Source: Acheta domesticus (lineage: Eukaryota > Arthropoda > Insecta > Orthoptera > Gryllidae). From it: DNA of 64,000 nucleotides. This document shows, piece after piece, positions 45,180 through 55,630 of this stretch. The stretch lies in contig JAHLJT010000631.1 of the NCBI GenBank assembly GCA_031308135.1, positions 4,379,371 to 4,443,370 on the forward strand, given 5' to 3'. Position numbers and translations under genes: made by a program. A model generated the notes under the pieces. It was not told the DNA's origin, did not search any database, and was given only the letters and a program-made list of their open reading frames with translations. The number at the start of each line of letters is the position of its first letter. Position 1 is the first letter of the stretch.

Positions 45180-45420
45180 TTTATTTTTGACCTTTGGTCG
45201 CTTTGGTCTGAAGAATATTCAGTTTATGAATGTATGAAAATTATTATATACATTTTATTACAATGGAGATTTTTTATTAATAAAATATGGACCACATAAG
45301 AAAATCAAACACAAAACATTGATGATGAAGAAACATCATTTTAAAAAATTGATTTTAAATCCATCGAAGATTTTTTTTAAAAGATCGATGTTTTGAAAAG
45401 ATCCACATCCATGTCGGATC
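45180..45420 (+). repeat. GACGGACGG-family repeat, 3' part only
   Basis: GGTCTGAAGAATATTCAGTT, TTTTATTA, TATGGACCAC, and the ATCGATGTTTTGAAAA end align in order with 24300-24510. It lacks the front of the repeat and the hammerhead sequence. Confidence 0.6.
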
Positions 45421-45684
45421 CGTATGTCCCACTGGCGCTGTGGCCAGTAACGAGCCTGGAGTCCCTAGATAGAGAGAGTAACGCATTACATTGTTCCACC
45501 GATACTGCCATTTCATGTCCAGTTGTCACGAGAATAGGAACTGTGTAGTATTCTGTATGGTGAGAACCATGAATCTAACTCAAACCAATATTAATATCCT
45601 TGAAAATCTTCACATTGTCACCAATTGTTACAATTCCCTTCAGTTCCTCATCGACGTCTGACGGGGTTGTCGGGTGAATGGATA

Positions 45685-46281
45685 TTAACCCGAGAGAGGT
45701 GGCGCGGGGTCCCTTGCGACCCCATGTATTTTTGCTTAGCTGCAGTTGCCTAATTTTGCGAGTCAGAAGCTTTACATTTCACATACCTTTCACCACATTC
45801 TTTAGCTTTTGTCTGAAAGATTTTCAAAATTGTATATGTAATAATTCATTTATGAATATTGGTGAAACCAATATGAACATCTTAAATTTCGTACTTTTTC
45901 TAAGTTTCGTTGATTGGCTTTGAAGAATTTTCAATAAACTGTTTTTTATGTGAGACAATGTTAGAAAATACAACTTACAGAATTTGCTGATACCTTTGTC
46001 GTAGAAATATTGAGGAAAATGTAAATGGAATCACTACATAAAATGAAAGATAAATGATAATTTTGTCCTTTTATTTGATTCAATTCCGCATTTGCATGTT
46101 TGTTTATAATATTTCATGAAGTTAATACTACCTTATAAATGATTGAATATTATTAAAATAACTAATTTCGCACATATTGCTTGCTAAATATAATTTTATA
46201 AAGAAATAATATGAAGGGGTCAGAAATGACCCCGCGCCACCTCTAACGTAACTCCGGCAACCGCCACCTCTCCAGGGTTAA
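45685..46281. mobile_element. piggyBac-type MITE with TTAA target duplication
   Basis: The 589-bp body (45689-46277) is bounded by TTAA at both ends. The left terminus is CCCGAGAGAGGTGGCGCGGGG and the right, inverted, is CCCTGGAGAGGTGGCGG. Near each end lies a GGGGTC-N6-GACCCC hairpin (45707-45724 and 46216-46233), and AGAGGTGGCGCGGGGTC occurs inverted near the right end. TTAA plus CCC... ends are diagnostic of piggyBac-type transposons. The AT-rich middle has no transposase, so it is non-autonomous. Confidence 0.86.
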
Positions 46282-46902
46282 ATGGCGGCGGTTGCGCTAC
46301 TCTCTGTGTCCAGGGACTCTGTAACGAGCCAGTAACGAGGTGCTCGCTGTTGGGCGAGCTGCTGACCGCCCGCCCCTCCCGCTGCGATCGCGCGCCCTCT
46401 GGACAAATGGCGGTCGTGAGCCGCGCTCTATACTTCTTCCGACTGCTCTCCCCTCCCCCACCCCCCGCCGCAGATGATATGTTACTCCGCGCGTGCGCGC
46501 GGCCCTCCCCAAAATACGAGGCTTTCCCGTAATTTATACAATGGCGGATATGATTTCATCGCAGGGCCGGCTCGGCCGTCTGGCTCGCACCGCGGAGATT
46601 AATTGGCGCGCGTAAAGGCGATGGGGGAGGCGAAGGAGCAGCTGGAGGAAGGGGAAATGGGATGGGGGAGAGTGTCGTGGTAAAGACAAAAGGTAAGTTG
46701 GGGAGCATGTAGCCGAGGAGGAGAGACGTTAAGGAATAGAAGAAGAGGAGTGGTGAAGTACTCGAGGAAGAGGATAGCAGAAAAGGCAGAAATGAAGAGG
46801 GGAGAGGAATAAAATAAAAGATGGCAAGGGAAAATAAAGTGGAAGAGAACGTGGAGGACTCTGGAAAAATATGAGTCGAAGAGGGAAGCGGTAGAAAAGG
46901 AT
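46282..46902. other. CpG-rich patch then purine-rich tract
   Basis: 46282-46620 is CpG-rich and ends with GGAGATTAATTGGCGCGCG. 46620-46900 is purine-rich on the plus strand (GGAGGAAGGGGAAATGGG and similar). The purine tract resumes after SINE copy 5. No gene. Confidence 0.5.
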
Positions 46903-46910
46903 GAAATGAA

Positions 46911-47470
46911 TTGATTGAGTGATTCCGGGCGCGCGGAAGTCATAGTTCCGTAAGTATAGTGCATATTAAGGTCATTAGTTCCGTACGTGTAGTGGATGTT
47001 TTAGCGCGGGGGGTGGCGGTGATCTTCGCCCGCTGGCTGGCGAGATCCATCGCTGGCATACGTCGGCTTGAGGGATTTTCCCCAATCAGGTATCTCCCAC
47101 TGTCCCAGCCGGAACAAGCTCTAAGCTCCCGACTGGTTTCCCGAGAAGTGTAATAGTGGAAGTGCATGTGAGTGTGTGTGTGTGTAAGTAGGGATGAGAA
47201 AAGGACAAGGAACGAAAAGGAAAGTCGCGCGCGGTCCACGGCCTGCTTGATAGGGTACTCTTGCGGCATTGCCTGGAGTTCATCAGAGAAACCGCGGTAA
47301 CTACCGATTAGAGCATCCGGCCGCTATATTTCTCCTTCAGTCACCGGCTGAAGTCGACCTAGCTATCTCGCTAGTATCGAAAATTCTACCACCGTTGGGA
47401 CTCGAACCTCCCGTTTAAAGGCACTGCAGTGACATCAGTTGATACCCTGAGCCACCTACACCAGTAGGGA
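46911..47470 (-). mobile_element. Long tRNA-derived SINE, copy 5, with 8-bp target duplication
   Basis: The direct repeat GAAATGAA (46903-46910 and 47471-47478) flanks a 560-bp element, the best-preserved member. Minus-strand features: tRNA-like head with the B box seen as GGGACTCGAACC (47397-47408) and the A-box region as CCTGAGCCACC (~47446-47456), ~38 bases apart as in a tRNA gene; then a long body; then the tail TTGATTGAGTG at the left. Expected to be transcribed by RNA polymerase III and moved by a partner LINE; the partner is unknown. Confidence 0.92.
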
Positions 47471-47478
47471 GAAATGAA

Positions 47479-48410
47479 CGAAGACCTCTCGAAGAACTGG
47501 GCAATCAGAAACAGGCGCAAAGTTAGGAAGAGGATGGGGACGAAGAGAATAAGGTGTCGAAAAGCAAGATGAGAGAGGGATGTGAAAGAGGAAGGGGAAT
47601 AAAGAAAGAAAGAACAGAAGAGGCAACATGTTTTCACCAGCAGATTGATGGCATATCCGTTATGCATGGTCGCGTTTGGCTACAGCGTGCAAAGCCCTTA
47701 TTCATCTTTTTGCGCTTGACTATCGTTCAAAATATAATACCTTCGTCTTCTTTCCGGCACATTACCACCAAATATATTAGTATTTAATTCTGTAATCTTG
47801 TGTAATGCGCATGAACGTCTTAGTGAACTTGTTAGATTCTTAACCTTGGCATTAATAATTGAGGTGCATTACTTTTCCATTACCAAGTTATTATCTTCTA
47901 TTTTCATTCACTTGTAGTCTACATAATGTAATTCAGTAGCTCACAGTTTCACGTATTCAAGTGAGCGCGAAAGAGGGCAGACTAACTCATTTCCGAAGAA
48001 CACAATACGAACATAAACATCGTTAAGGGGAATGGAAATACAACTTCGGAACCAAAGTGCCACACGACTCTTGGGGACATACTCAGGAGATTCGTAATTC
48101 ACGAATGCCAATTCTTTAGGATGAGCATACTCCCAGATCCTTCAAAGTTCCCAGACTTCTAGAAATTCATCTGACACAACCAATTGTGACGATAGCTGCT
48201 CGCACGGATCCAATGGGCTCGAAACTCGTCACGGGAGGTAACGGTTTTGTGAAGGAGTACAATAAACATGACAATGTAATCCTTTGTAAGGATGTAATCC
48301 ACAATTAGAAGTACAACGAAGAGGCGGATCACGGGACTTCAGTCCTCCCCCAAAAGTCAATGACATATTTTCTAACATAATTTTTACTGTTTTCTTGCTG
48401 TAAAAATATA
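47479..48410. other. Purine-rich tract then non-coding DNA
   Basis: 47479-47625 continues the purine-rich tract. The rest is AT-rich with nothing recognised. Confidence 0.45.
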
Positions 48411-48469
48411 GGGTGGCGCAAAAAGAACGCAAGGATTTCAAACTATTGGCATTATCTTGATCACATACA

Positions 48470-50060
48470 AAATGTACTCACATCACTACAACTGGTAATG
48501 TATCCAATTTATGAATTGTCACGTTTATCACAGGTTTTTAAGATAACATCAGACAGATGGCGGTCTTCTTCGTGAATACACATTAAAAGTCTTTCTTTGA
48601 AGTTTGCCATCACTCGTCAACATGTCACGTGTCATGTGTCTTCACGTATTGCAACTTTCAGATCACTGAATGTATCAGGTTTGTTTCAGTACACTTTACT
48701 TTTTAAGTAACTCCGAAAGGAGAAATTGCAAACCGACAAATCTGGTGAGCGTGCATGTCAGTAGATATCGCTGAAACGTGAGATCACGTGTTGGGGAAAT
48801 ATTTGTCGAGCAACTGCCATGGAATCATTAGCCATGTGGGCTGTGGCTTCATTATGTTGGAAACACATATCTGCCGTTGTTCATCCCTAAAGTGACCAAT
48901 TGTGGCCGCACGAAAATGCGCAACATTGCAACATAAAATGCAGCATTCACTGTTACTCCGACTTATTCAAAACCACATTCACTTTTGCACTGCGCAGTGG
49001 TTTTGATGCAATTATTTCGAGTTCTCTGCTGTCCAATAGTGACCGTTTTGTTTGTTTACATAACACTCTAACTGAAAGTGAGCTTCATAGCTCATCAACA
49101 AAACATCATTAGTAGCAAGAACATGAGGAATTCTCTCACAAAACAGTCTCCGTTCATCATAATCCGATTCGTGAATCTTCTACACGGTCATAATTTGGTA
49201 AAGAGGACATTGTAACTCATTCTTTAGGATGCGATGAAGCAAACGACGAGACAAGCCGAGAGTTGAAGCGCGCCGCCTAGTGGATTGATTGATTGATTGG
49301 CTGTTCGTGATTCCGGGCGCTTCAACTACTTAGGTCATTAGTCCAGTAAGTGTAGTGTGTTTTCACTCGGGAGGTGGCGGTGATCTTCTCCCGCTGGATG
49401 GCGAGATCCGGCGCCGACCTACCGTCGACTAGCGGGGTTTTCCCCTAACCAGGTATCTCCTACCAGCGGGGCACTGCCCCAGCCGAGACAAGCTCTAATC
49501 TCCCGACCGGTCTCCCGGTATGTGTGGAAGTGTAGTGCTTGTAAGTGTGTGTGTAGAAGGGGGTGAGGATAGGAGAAGGAAGAGGAAGGAAAGATCGCGC
49601 GCGGTCCTTGTCCCGTTTGTTAGGGTACTGCTCCGGCATTCGCCTGGTGTTGATCGGAGAAACCACGGAAAACTACCGATCGAGCAGCCGGTCGCTAGAA
49701 TTCTCCTCCAGACAGCGACTGAATTCGATCTAGCTGGAAAGCTAGTGTTGAAAATCCTGCCGTTGTCGGAACTCGAACCTAGGGCCTCCCGATCAGCCTA
49801 GCGGAGAGGCGAGGACTTTGAAGAACAAACGCTCCTACTCTATCGACTTTTTCCGGCCTTCGCACCGTGTGAGGTTGACCAGGCAACTTCTGCTTCATGA
49901 CTACTCTAGTTGTGCGAAAAGAGGCAACCCAATGCAAAATTGTGTTGTGGTCAGGTGTCGAACAATTTCGAGAAACATGGAAGTGAATACGGAAAAACTG
50001 TTGAACTGTGATCACAGTCATTACTTTTGCAGAAATGTTCAACTACGAAAACGCGATGAT
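48470..50060 (-). pseudogene. Transposase relic (DUF4817-like HTH plus DDE region)
   Basis: The N-terminal part (50042 down to 49802) reads NTILHWVASFRTT, KLPGQPHTVRRPEKV and SPRLSAR, the DNA-binding helix-turn-helix pattern of insect DUF4817-type transposases. It stops at the SINE, and the reading continues beyond it (from 49280 down) with STLGLSRRLLHRIL. The DDE region follows: MSYEAHFQL near 49090, where the family has an Asp before Glu-Ala-His-Phe, then VNKQNGHYW. After ~49000 several stops break the frame. It is inactive: SINE insertion, lost catalytic Asp and stops. Confidence 0.85.
49281..49795 (-). mobile_element. Long tRNA-derived SINE, copy 6, nested in transposase relic
   Basis: The 6-bp duplication GCCTAG (49275-49280 and 49796-49801) flanks it. 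Tail at the left (TTGATTGATTGATTGG), body CCGATCGAGCAGCCGGTCGC, B box region GTCGGAACTCGAACC at ~49766-49780. The A-box end of the head is missing, so this copy is 5'-truncated just past the B box. Confidence 0.92.
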
Positions 50061-50192
50061 GAACGCTCCACTGTGCCTTCGCGACTGAAACTGGACGCAC
50101 TACCTAACAAACAACTGGTCCCCCATACCGCCATTACACTCCCTCCACTGATACTACACAACTCAAATCCTTGCGTTCTTTTTGCGCCATCC

Positions 50193-51544
50193 TGCATAAT
50201 AATAGGTTATAAATAACTATAACTAACAAATAAAAATATATTATAAAGTCATCACAAATTAATAATTCTTTAAAAGAATAAATCAAATCGGCTGGACACC
50301 ATACCTACAACTTTCCTCACAGAAAAATTCTGATTGTATTACTGATCATCGTAATATTAAAAAATAGCAAATGTCCGCGAAACTCCAACAATTAACACTT
50401 TGCTTCTTGGATGGTAAGAATCTGTAGCATTCAGATATGAAGTATCGAACCTCCAACATCACGCAAATTCCTACAAATGCTCTCGATTGTCCGGGTAATG
50501 CCGCATCGAAGACCGTGGTGTCAGTGTTGTGTCGGGGTTTTGTCTTCCTCAACGGTGAAGGATAGCATTATTTATGCTTTTAATTCCCAAAGAGTAACAT
50601 TAAGTATCACTCGTATTTTCGAAAGTCCCATTAAATCATCTCGGCTTGCTGATTTATCAGTAAGTCAAAACATTTATGATAATACATAAATAAATGTAAT
50701 CAGAGCCACATGACACACGAATGTAATGGTTCATCTTATTTCTATTTCTCAGCGATGCCAACGATCTATTTCATGTAGAGTAATATTTACGATTGTCCTA
50801 TCCTGTTATTACAACGTTCAGACAACGGATGTGTGGTACGTGGGAACGTAAAAAAAGCCAGAAGTAAAAAATGTACACTCTTGTATCGATAATTTACTCG
50901 CTTAGCGCCGCACGCTGGTAATAAACTGGCTTTGGAACTCTGCGTGTGGTCGCGTGTGAATAGGGCATTAGGTGCCGGACATGCAAATGGGTGGAATTGT
51001 GCTGGAATTTATAATAGGGACGATCATTCACAATTCGCACAAATTGGACATAATGAATATTCCTGAAGCATAAATTACCAGCAATGCGTCATTAAATCTC
51101 CATTGAAGAGTATGTTCAGAAGCGCTGCTTTTACAAAAAGGCGAACCACGAATAAACTGTTTAAGGAAATGTCTTGGCGCTTATTAAAGTGCACTATGCG
51201 ATTCGAGGTGTTTTCTGGCTATTAAAAGAGCAGAAGCACATAACGATCCACGCTTCCTTTGACGATGAATTGCGCCCGAAAAGAAGTAGTAAAGACTTCC
51301 TTGATTTATTATGGTAATCTATCGTGACCTATCACGGTTGTGGCGCTACGCTATGTTGCTCAGAGGAATAAGTAGGTTCAGGGCAGAAATGCGCATTGGA
51401 GACTTCTTACTACGTCGACCTATTTTACGGTAAATGTTAGCGGTGCAAGTAAATGTACGTAAATATTTAAAATAGCTAATCATAAGAGGTACTATTTTTG
51501 TATATTCGACTACGTGTCCTTGTAGTTCCATAATTTATCATAGG
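50193..51544. other. Non-coding DNA, possible conserved element at ~50900-51070
   Basis: 50880-51080 has balanced, non-repetitive composition with the octamer ATGCAAAT (50981-50988), GCATTAGG, TTTATAAT and CATTAAAT motifs. That is the texture of a regulatory element. Rest AT-rich; no gene recognised. Confidence 0.4.
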
Positions 51545-51639
51545 TAATACCACGAGTGATTTGGAAATTGTCGATAAATCCCGGACTCGCGAAGCGAGGA
51601 GGGAATTTATCTGCGAATTTCCAAAGCACGAGTGGTATT
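51545..51639. repeat. Foldback (hairpin) element, ~38-bp arms
   Basis: Left AATACCACGAGTGATTTGGAA... pairs with right ...TTCCAAAGCACGAGTGGTATT. The central CTCGCGAAGCGAG (51585-51597) continues the stem. Looser inverted similarity (CACGGGTGAAATTACGAGT near 51656 versus AATTTCACGAGTG near 51946) suggests a larger element to ~51975. It shares CACGAG motifs and a CGAG-type loop with 11144-11266. Confidence 0.82.
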
Positions 51640-52851
51640 TAATAGGACTATTCCACGGGTGAAATTACGAGTACGTCCAACAAAGTTCCAAAATGCGCCA
51701 AATATTGAAGGTAACTGAAAGCCATGTTAAAATTAAAGAGTCTATGTTACAGTACATACGCGATTTATTGGACATCGACATAGCGATCGATGTATACCGC
51801 CTCCTAAGATAGATGAGACACAGCTTATGATTGGCCAGTAGGGAAAAGCGGTAAGAAAAATCGGATAGAAAAAGCGATAAACCTTTTGAGATATACCGCC
51901 CTCATTGGGACTTTTTGTGTGTGTAGTTAAACTCAATTGGTTTTAATTTCACGAGTGTAATAATCATTGTAAACGCCATATTTGTTTTATTCATGAACAT
52001 TCAATGGATTTAATACAAGTTACTAATTTAAAAGAAAATATCTACAGAAGAATACGAAGAGCATCTAAAGTGGAACATTCATTCTTCTATGCCTCTGAAT
52101 TGGCAGAAGGGACAAACCCGGAGAGGCGACGAAACGTTCGTACAAATGGAATGGCTGTCCTGAATTTTACTCTAGGTCGGCCGCTCCCGAGTTTTTGTAA
52201 AAGACGTGTAATATTCAGATATATCAGGACAAACTTATGAACTGTGAAATATGAACTAATATCATGAACGTAGGAGAAGTGAGGCATGATGCAGAGTTGA
52301 AATAATTTTTCTGTGTCTTTTTCGACCGTTGTCCGATGGATGTCCTAGCATTACGATACTTATTTTCGGGACGATCAATGTACTTGAATTGTAAACAAAA
52401 TACTGATAGCTGCGGATATGGTTTCCGATTACATCCGTAAACTCACAAAAAGTCCTTTTCTGACTGAAGATTGAGAATGAAAATTTGATACCGTCACGGA
52501 GTCGTCTTATGATGAGGTAGTTCCTTCCGTAAAATAAATAATATACAGAATTCAGGCTTTATTATTAAGTCAAAAGTAAGGTATCTTCCATAAATGTTGT
52601 AAATAACAAACACAACTTTTTCGGGAATTCTATATTTTTTACTTTCTTACCTAATTACGTTTTCGTAGAAAAGTGAAAATATTGCAATGATGTGGCGGTA
52701 TTCGACAATTTTTCGACAAAAAGAACACGTATTGTGAGGCCATGGTAACGAAAGAGTGTAGAAATGTTGTTTCTGTACATAGCAATTTGCTTTCTCTGAC
52801 GTAGTGTAAACAGAATCCATGTTTTGTGAGTAACTGAGACCTAAAAATCGG
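51640..52851. other. Non-coding DNA
   Basis: Short ORFs only (for example 52004-52240) with no recognised domain. Confidence 0.45.
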
Positions 52852-53032
52852 TTATATTCTTGGCTGTCCGGGATGAGCCGCGTCTCAGTCGGTTTTACTG
52901 ACGTTTCGGCCATTTTGCTGTGGCCTTCTTCAGAGCTATTCAGCAGTATAGCTCTGAAGGCCACAGCAAGATGGCCGAAACGTCAGTAAAACCGACTGAG
53001 ACGCGGCTCATCCCGGACAGCCAAGAATATAA
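52852..53032. repeat. Foldback element with hammerhead-like cores in both arms
   Basis: Arms 52852-52937 and 52950-53032 are almost perfect reverse complements with one 3-base gap. On the minus strand the left arm has CTGAAGA, a helix AGGCC/GGCC around ACAGCAAAAT, GAAAC and GTC (52933 down to 52900). On the plus strand the right arm has CTGAAGG...GGCCGAAACGTC (52954-52984), with the 3-base deletion inside the core. This CTGAAGAAGGCC...GGCCGAAACGTC pattern is typical of Penelope-like retroelement hammerhead motifs, which work as dimers. Confidence 0.8.
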
Positions 53033-53439
53033 TGACTCCGGCCGCGGAAGCCTACGAATCTAAAAATCGGTTGACGGGAAAACGTCAACTGATTTGACTA
53101 ACGCTAGCGTCTCAAGCGTTTACATGATTTTCGCCACAATTGATATTCCCTTATCGATGTAGACGAACTCGAGACCTTGCAAGGTTGAAACGGATATTTT
53201 GATTTTTGGGAGTAGTTTACGTAAAGCCTGAACAACAAAAGTTTCTCAGAGATGGGTCCAAACTTTTGATTAAACCTCGGCGTCGGATAGCGTCGGATAG
53301 TGTCCTCGGATAGCATAGAGATCGCTTTAAAATGGTGCACGTCTTATTTTCCTTGAAATTTAGTTTTTAAAAATTTCTTAGGTTAGAAATAATGCGAGAG
53401 ACCACTAGTTTTTTAAGAGTTGAGAATATTGATTTCAGT
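53033..53439. other. Non-coding DNA
   Basis: GCGTCGGATAG is repeated near 53279-53310. Nothing else recognised. Confidence 0.45.
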
Positions 53440-53525
53440 GTGCGGCTGGTGATTTAGCGTTGACGTGCCTGGTATGTTCACCCGAAGGACCTGAGTTCGA
53501 ATCTCGGCGCAGAGAAAATAAACTG
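53440..53525 (+). mobile_element. tRNA-like SINE head (third family), fragment
   Basis: An A-box-like GGCTGGTGATTTAGCG (~53443-53459) and a B box GAGTTCGAATCTC (53493-53505) at tRNA-like spacing, followed by CGGCGCAGAGAAAATAA. It cannot form a complete tRNA cloverleaf by eye, so a SINE remnant is more likely than a tRNA gene. The 3' end was not found. Confidence 0.5.
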
Positions 53526-54299
53526 GTAATTGGAAACACTTTTGCAGGCTCATGAAGTAGTATAATATTGCGTAGCTGTTACAAATAATGCAAGAAAATT
53601 TGTGCTGTTGTAGCGCCACTAGTTTCCATTTTTATTGGCAATACTGGTTCAAAACTGTTTTGACTATCAATGAAAACGTTAGATCTGTATGACCGGCACT
53701 CATGACGCTTAGTTTAGTATTATGACAAGGGATGCTCTTTATTTCAATATTGCCCACAGCACAACGTGTTGCTTTCGAAGCCGCTTTCCTGGCTGATGCT
53801 ACAGTGTGCCTCACCGCTGATTAACGGGGTCTAATATTTCCACGTAGTTCGGAGAGGCAAAGCGCTTATGCGCGAGGTTCGGCCACTTCTGTAGAATGCC
53901 CCGCAAGTCACAGGATTCTTCCCTATTACTCTCATACAAGATCGTAGCCAACATCCATTAGAATCTAAACTAGAGCTCACACATCAGAAGAAACTAAGAA
54001 ATAAATAACGGATTTTTGTATCGATGTGAAATATTGTATTATTTTCTTAGAATAAGTTGATCAATTATCCAATCCCGAAGATGGAAGAAATTGCTAAGAA
54101 TTTTCTTTTCTTCCAGGATTGCTGGGACATTTCGATGCCTATATTATCCACAACAACGATCTCGTGAATATTGGTCGTGACTGGTAGCAAACAAACTTAC
54201 AGACCGATAAATTGGCGAACGGGCGAGTTAAAAGAGGAACTCGCTTGTTTCGGTCAACGGGCAAGAATAAAAACTTGCATATGAAGGCCACGATGATGG
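53526..54299. other. Non-coding DNA
   Basis: No gene, RNA or repeat recognised. Confidence 0.45.
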
Positions 54300-55070
54300 G
54301 CGAAGGCGGCCTCTTTGAGGCCCTTTGCGAGGTGTGCTCTGGGCAGAGGTTGTGGGCCGCCCGGTGCATTTGCACGGCTGCGCGGGCGACGCGCTCAAAA
54401 GCTCCGGCGCGGCGAGAAGGCCCCGGGAATTCATTAATGAATAAACAGGGCGCGGGGCGGAGGAGTCAAGCCGGCGTGCCCGCCCCGCGTCACGCTTCGA
54501 GGGCGCGACCACATCGCCATGCATCGCGTACCCGCAGGCAGAGGCGGGGGCGGAGGAGGGGTGGGGTGGGGCGGGGTGGTGGTGGAGCGGGGTGGGGCGG
54601 GGTTCGGGGTGGGGTGCAGCGGGGTGGGGTGCAGCGGGGTGAGGCGGGGTTTGGGGTGGGGTGGGGCGGGGAGGGGCGGGGTGGGGTTGGGTGTGGCGGG
54701 GTGGGGTTGGGTGTGGCGGGGTGGGGTTGGGTGTGGCGGGGTGGGGTTGGGTGTGGCGGGGTGGGGTTGGGTGGGGCGGGGAGGGGTGGGGCGGGGAGGG
54801 GCGGGGTGGGGTTGGGTGTGGCGGGGTGGGGTTGGGTGTGGCGGGGTGGGGTTGGGTGTGGCGGGGTGGGGTTGGGTGTGGCGGGGTGGGGTGGGGTGGG
54901 GGCGGGGCGGGTGGGGGCGAGGTGGTGGTGGAGCGGGGTGGGGGCGGGGTGTGGTGGGGCGGGGTGGGGCGGGGGCGGGGCGTGGGAGCGGGGGCGGGGG
55001 CGGAGGTGGGGGCGCGGGTGGGGGTGGGGGTGGGGGCGGGATGGGACGGTGTGGTAGAGGCCGGAAAAAA
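54300..55070 (+). repeat. CpG-rich patch and GGGGTGGGGC minisatellite
   Basis: 54300-54540 is CpG-rich. 54540-55060 is a G-rich array of GGGGTGGGGC/GGGGTTGGGTGTGGC units, with a ~20-bp higher-order unit best seen at 54680-54890. All G-runs are on the plus strand, giving strong quadruplex potential. Gly/Trp/Val or Pro/His-rich ORFs of up to 281 codons across it are artefacts. Confidence 0.95.
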
Positions 55071-55630
55071 AACCGGCCGCTAGCTTCGAGCGATAGGAGA
55101 CAAATAGCTAAGGCACAAGGGTGAATGGAGACGAGCGAATGCGTTGTGTACATAGATGATGTCGATTCAAAAGAGTACAATTAACAGTAAAAATTTCTGA
55201 CGTTTCTCTTTATTTTTTTACCGGAATAGAATCACGAAACTTGTGTGCGAAATCATTTCCTCTATAAAGCAAGTGCTGTACAAAATAAAAATAAAAATTC
55301 AAATGAAGAAATCTGGAGGTTTACATTGGAAGAATTAATTTAATTTTGCAGTAAATCAAATGCAATACATTAATTCTTCTTCAGACAGTTCCAATTCACT
55401 ATGTAGATCTTTTAAGTTTGTGGTGACAAATCGCACATCTCACGGACTAAAATACATAGAAGAATTTAACAAAACAAATTAGACCTAATCTAAAAGCGCA
55501 CTCTTCAGTATCAAAATGACAGACCCAATTTGAAACGCATGCTTCGGGACATGGAATGCTCTATCGGCAGTGAACGCACGCTTCTGCTCTGACCTATTTC
55601 CTCGTTTCTAGTTCCTTCGTCGCTTCTTCA
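55071..55630. other. Non-coding AT-rich DNA
   Basis: Nothing recognised. Confidence 0.45.

Larger units (their letters stand above)
48411..50192 (-). mobile_element. Tc1/mariner-like DNA transposon relic, split by a SINE
   Basis: Inverted ends 48411-48438 and 50165-50192 share GGCGCAAAAAGAACGC then AAGGATTT. TA-containing bases flank both ends. Without the SINE insertion (49281-49801) the element is ~1.26 kb, normal for mariner-like transposons. The minus strand encodes a broken transposase in two parts on either side of the SINE. Confidence 0.88.

Noticed and set aside
53440..53525. tRNA gene
   Set aside because: B box is good but the arms do not form a full cloverleaf by eye; treated as a SINE head.
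54212..55180. Gly/Trp-rich and Pro/His-rich ORFs of 140-281 codons
   Set aside because: Frames through the G-rich minisatellite; no unique sequence.
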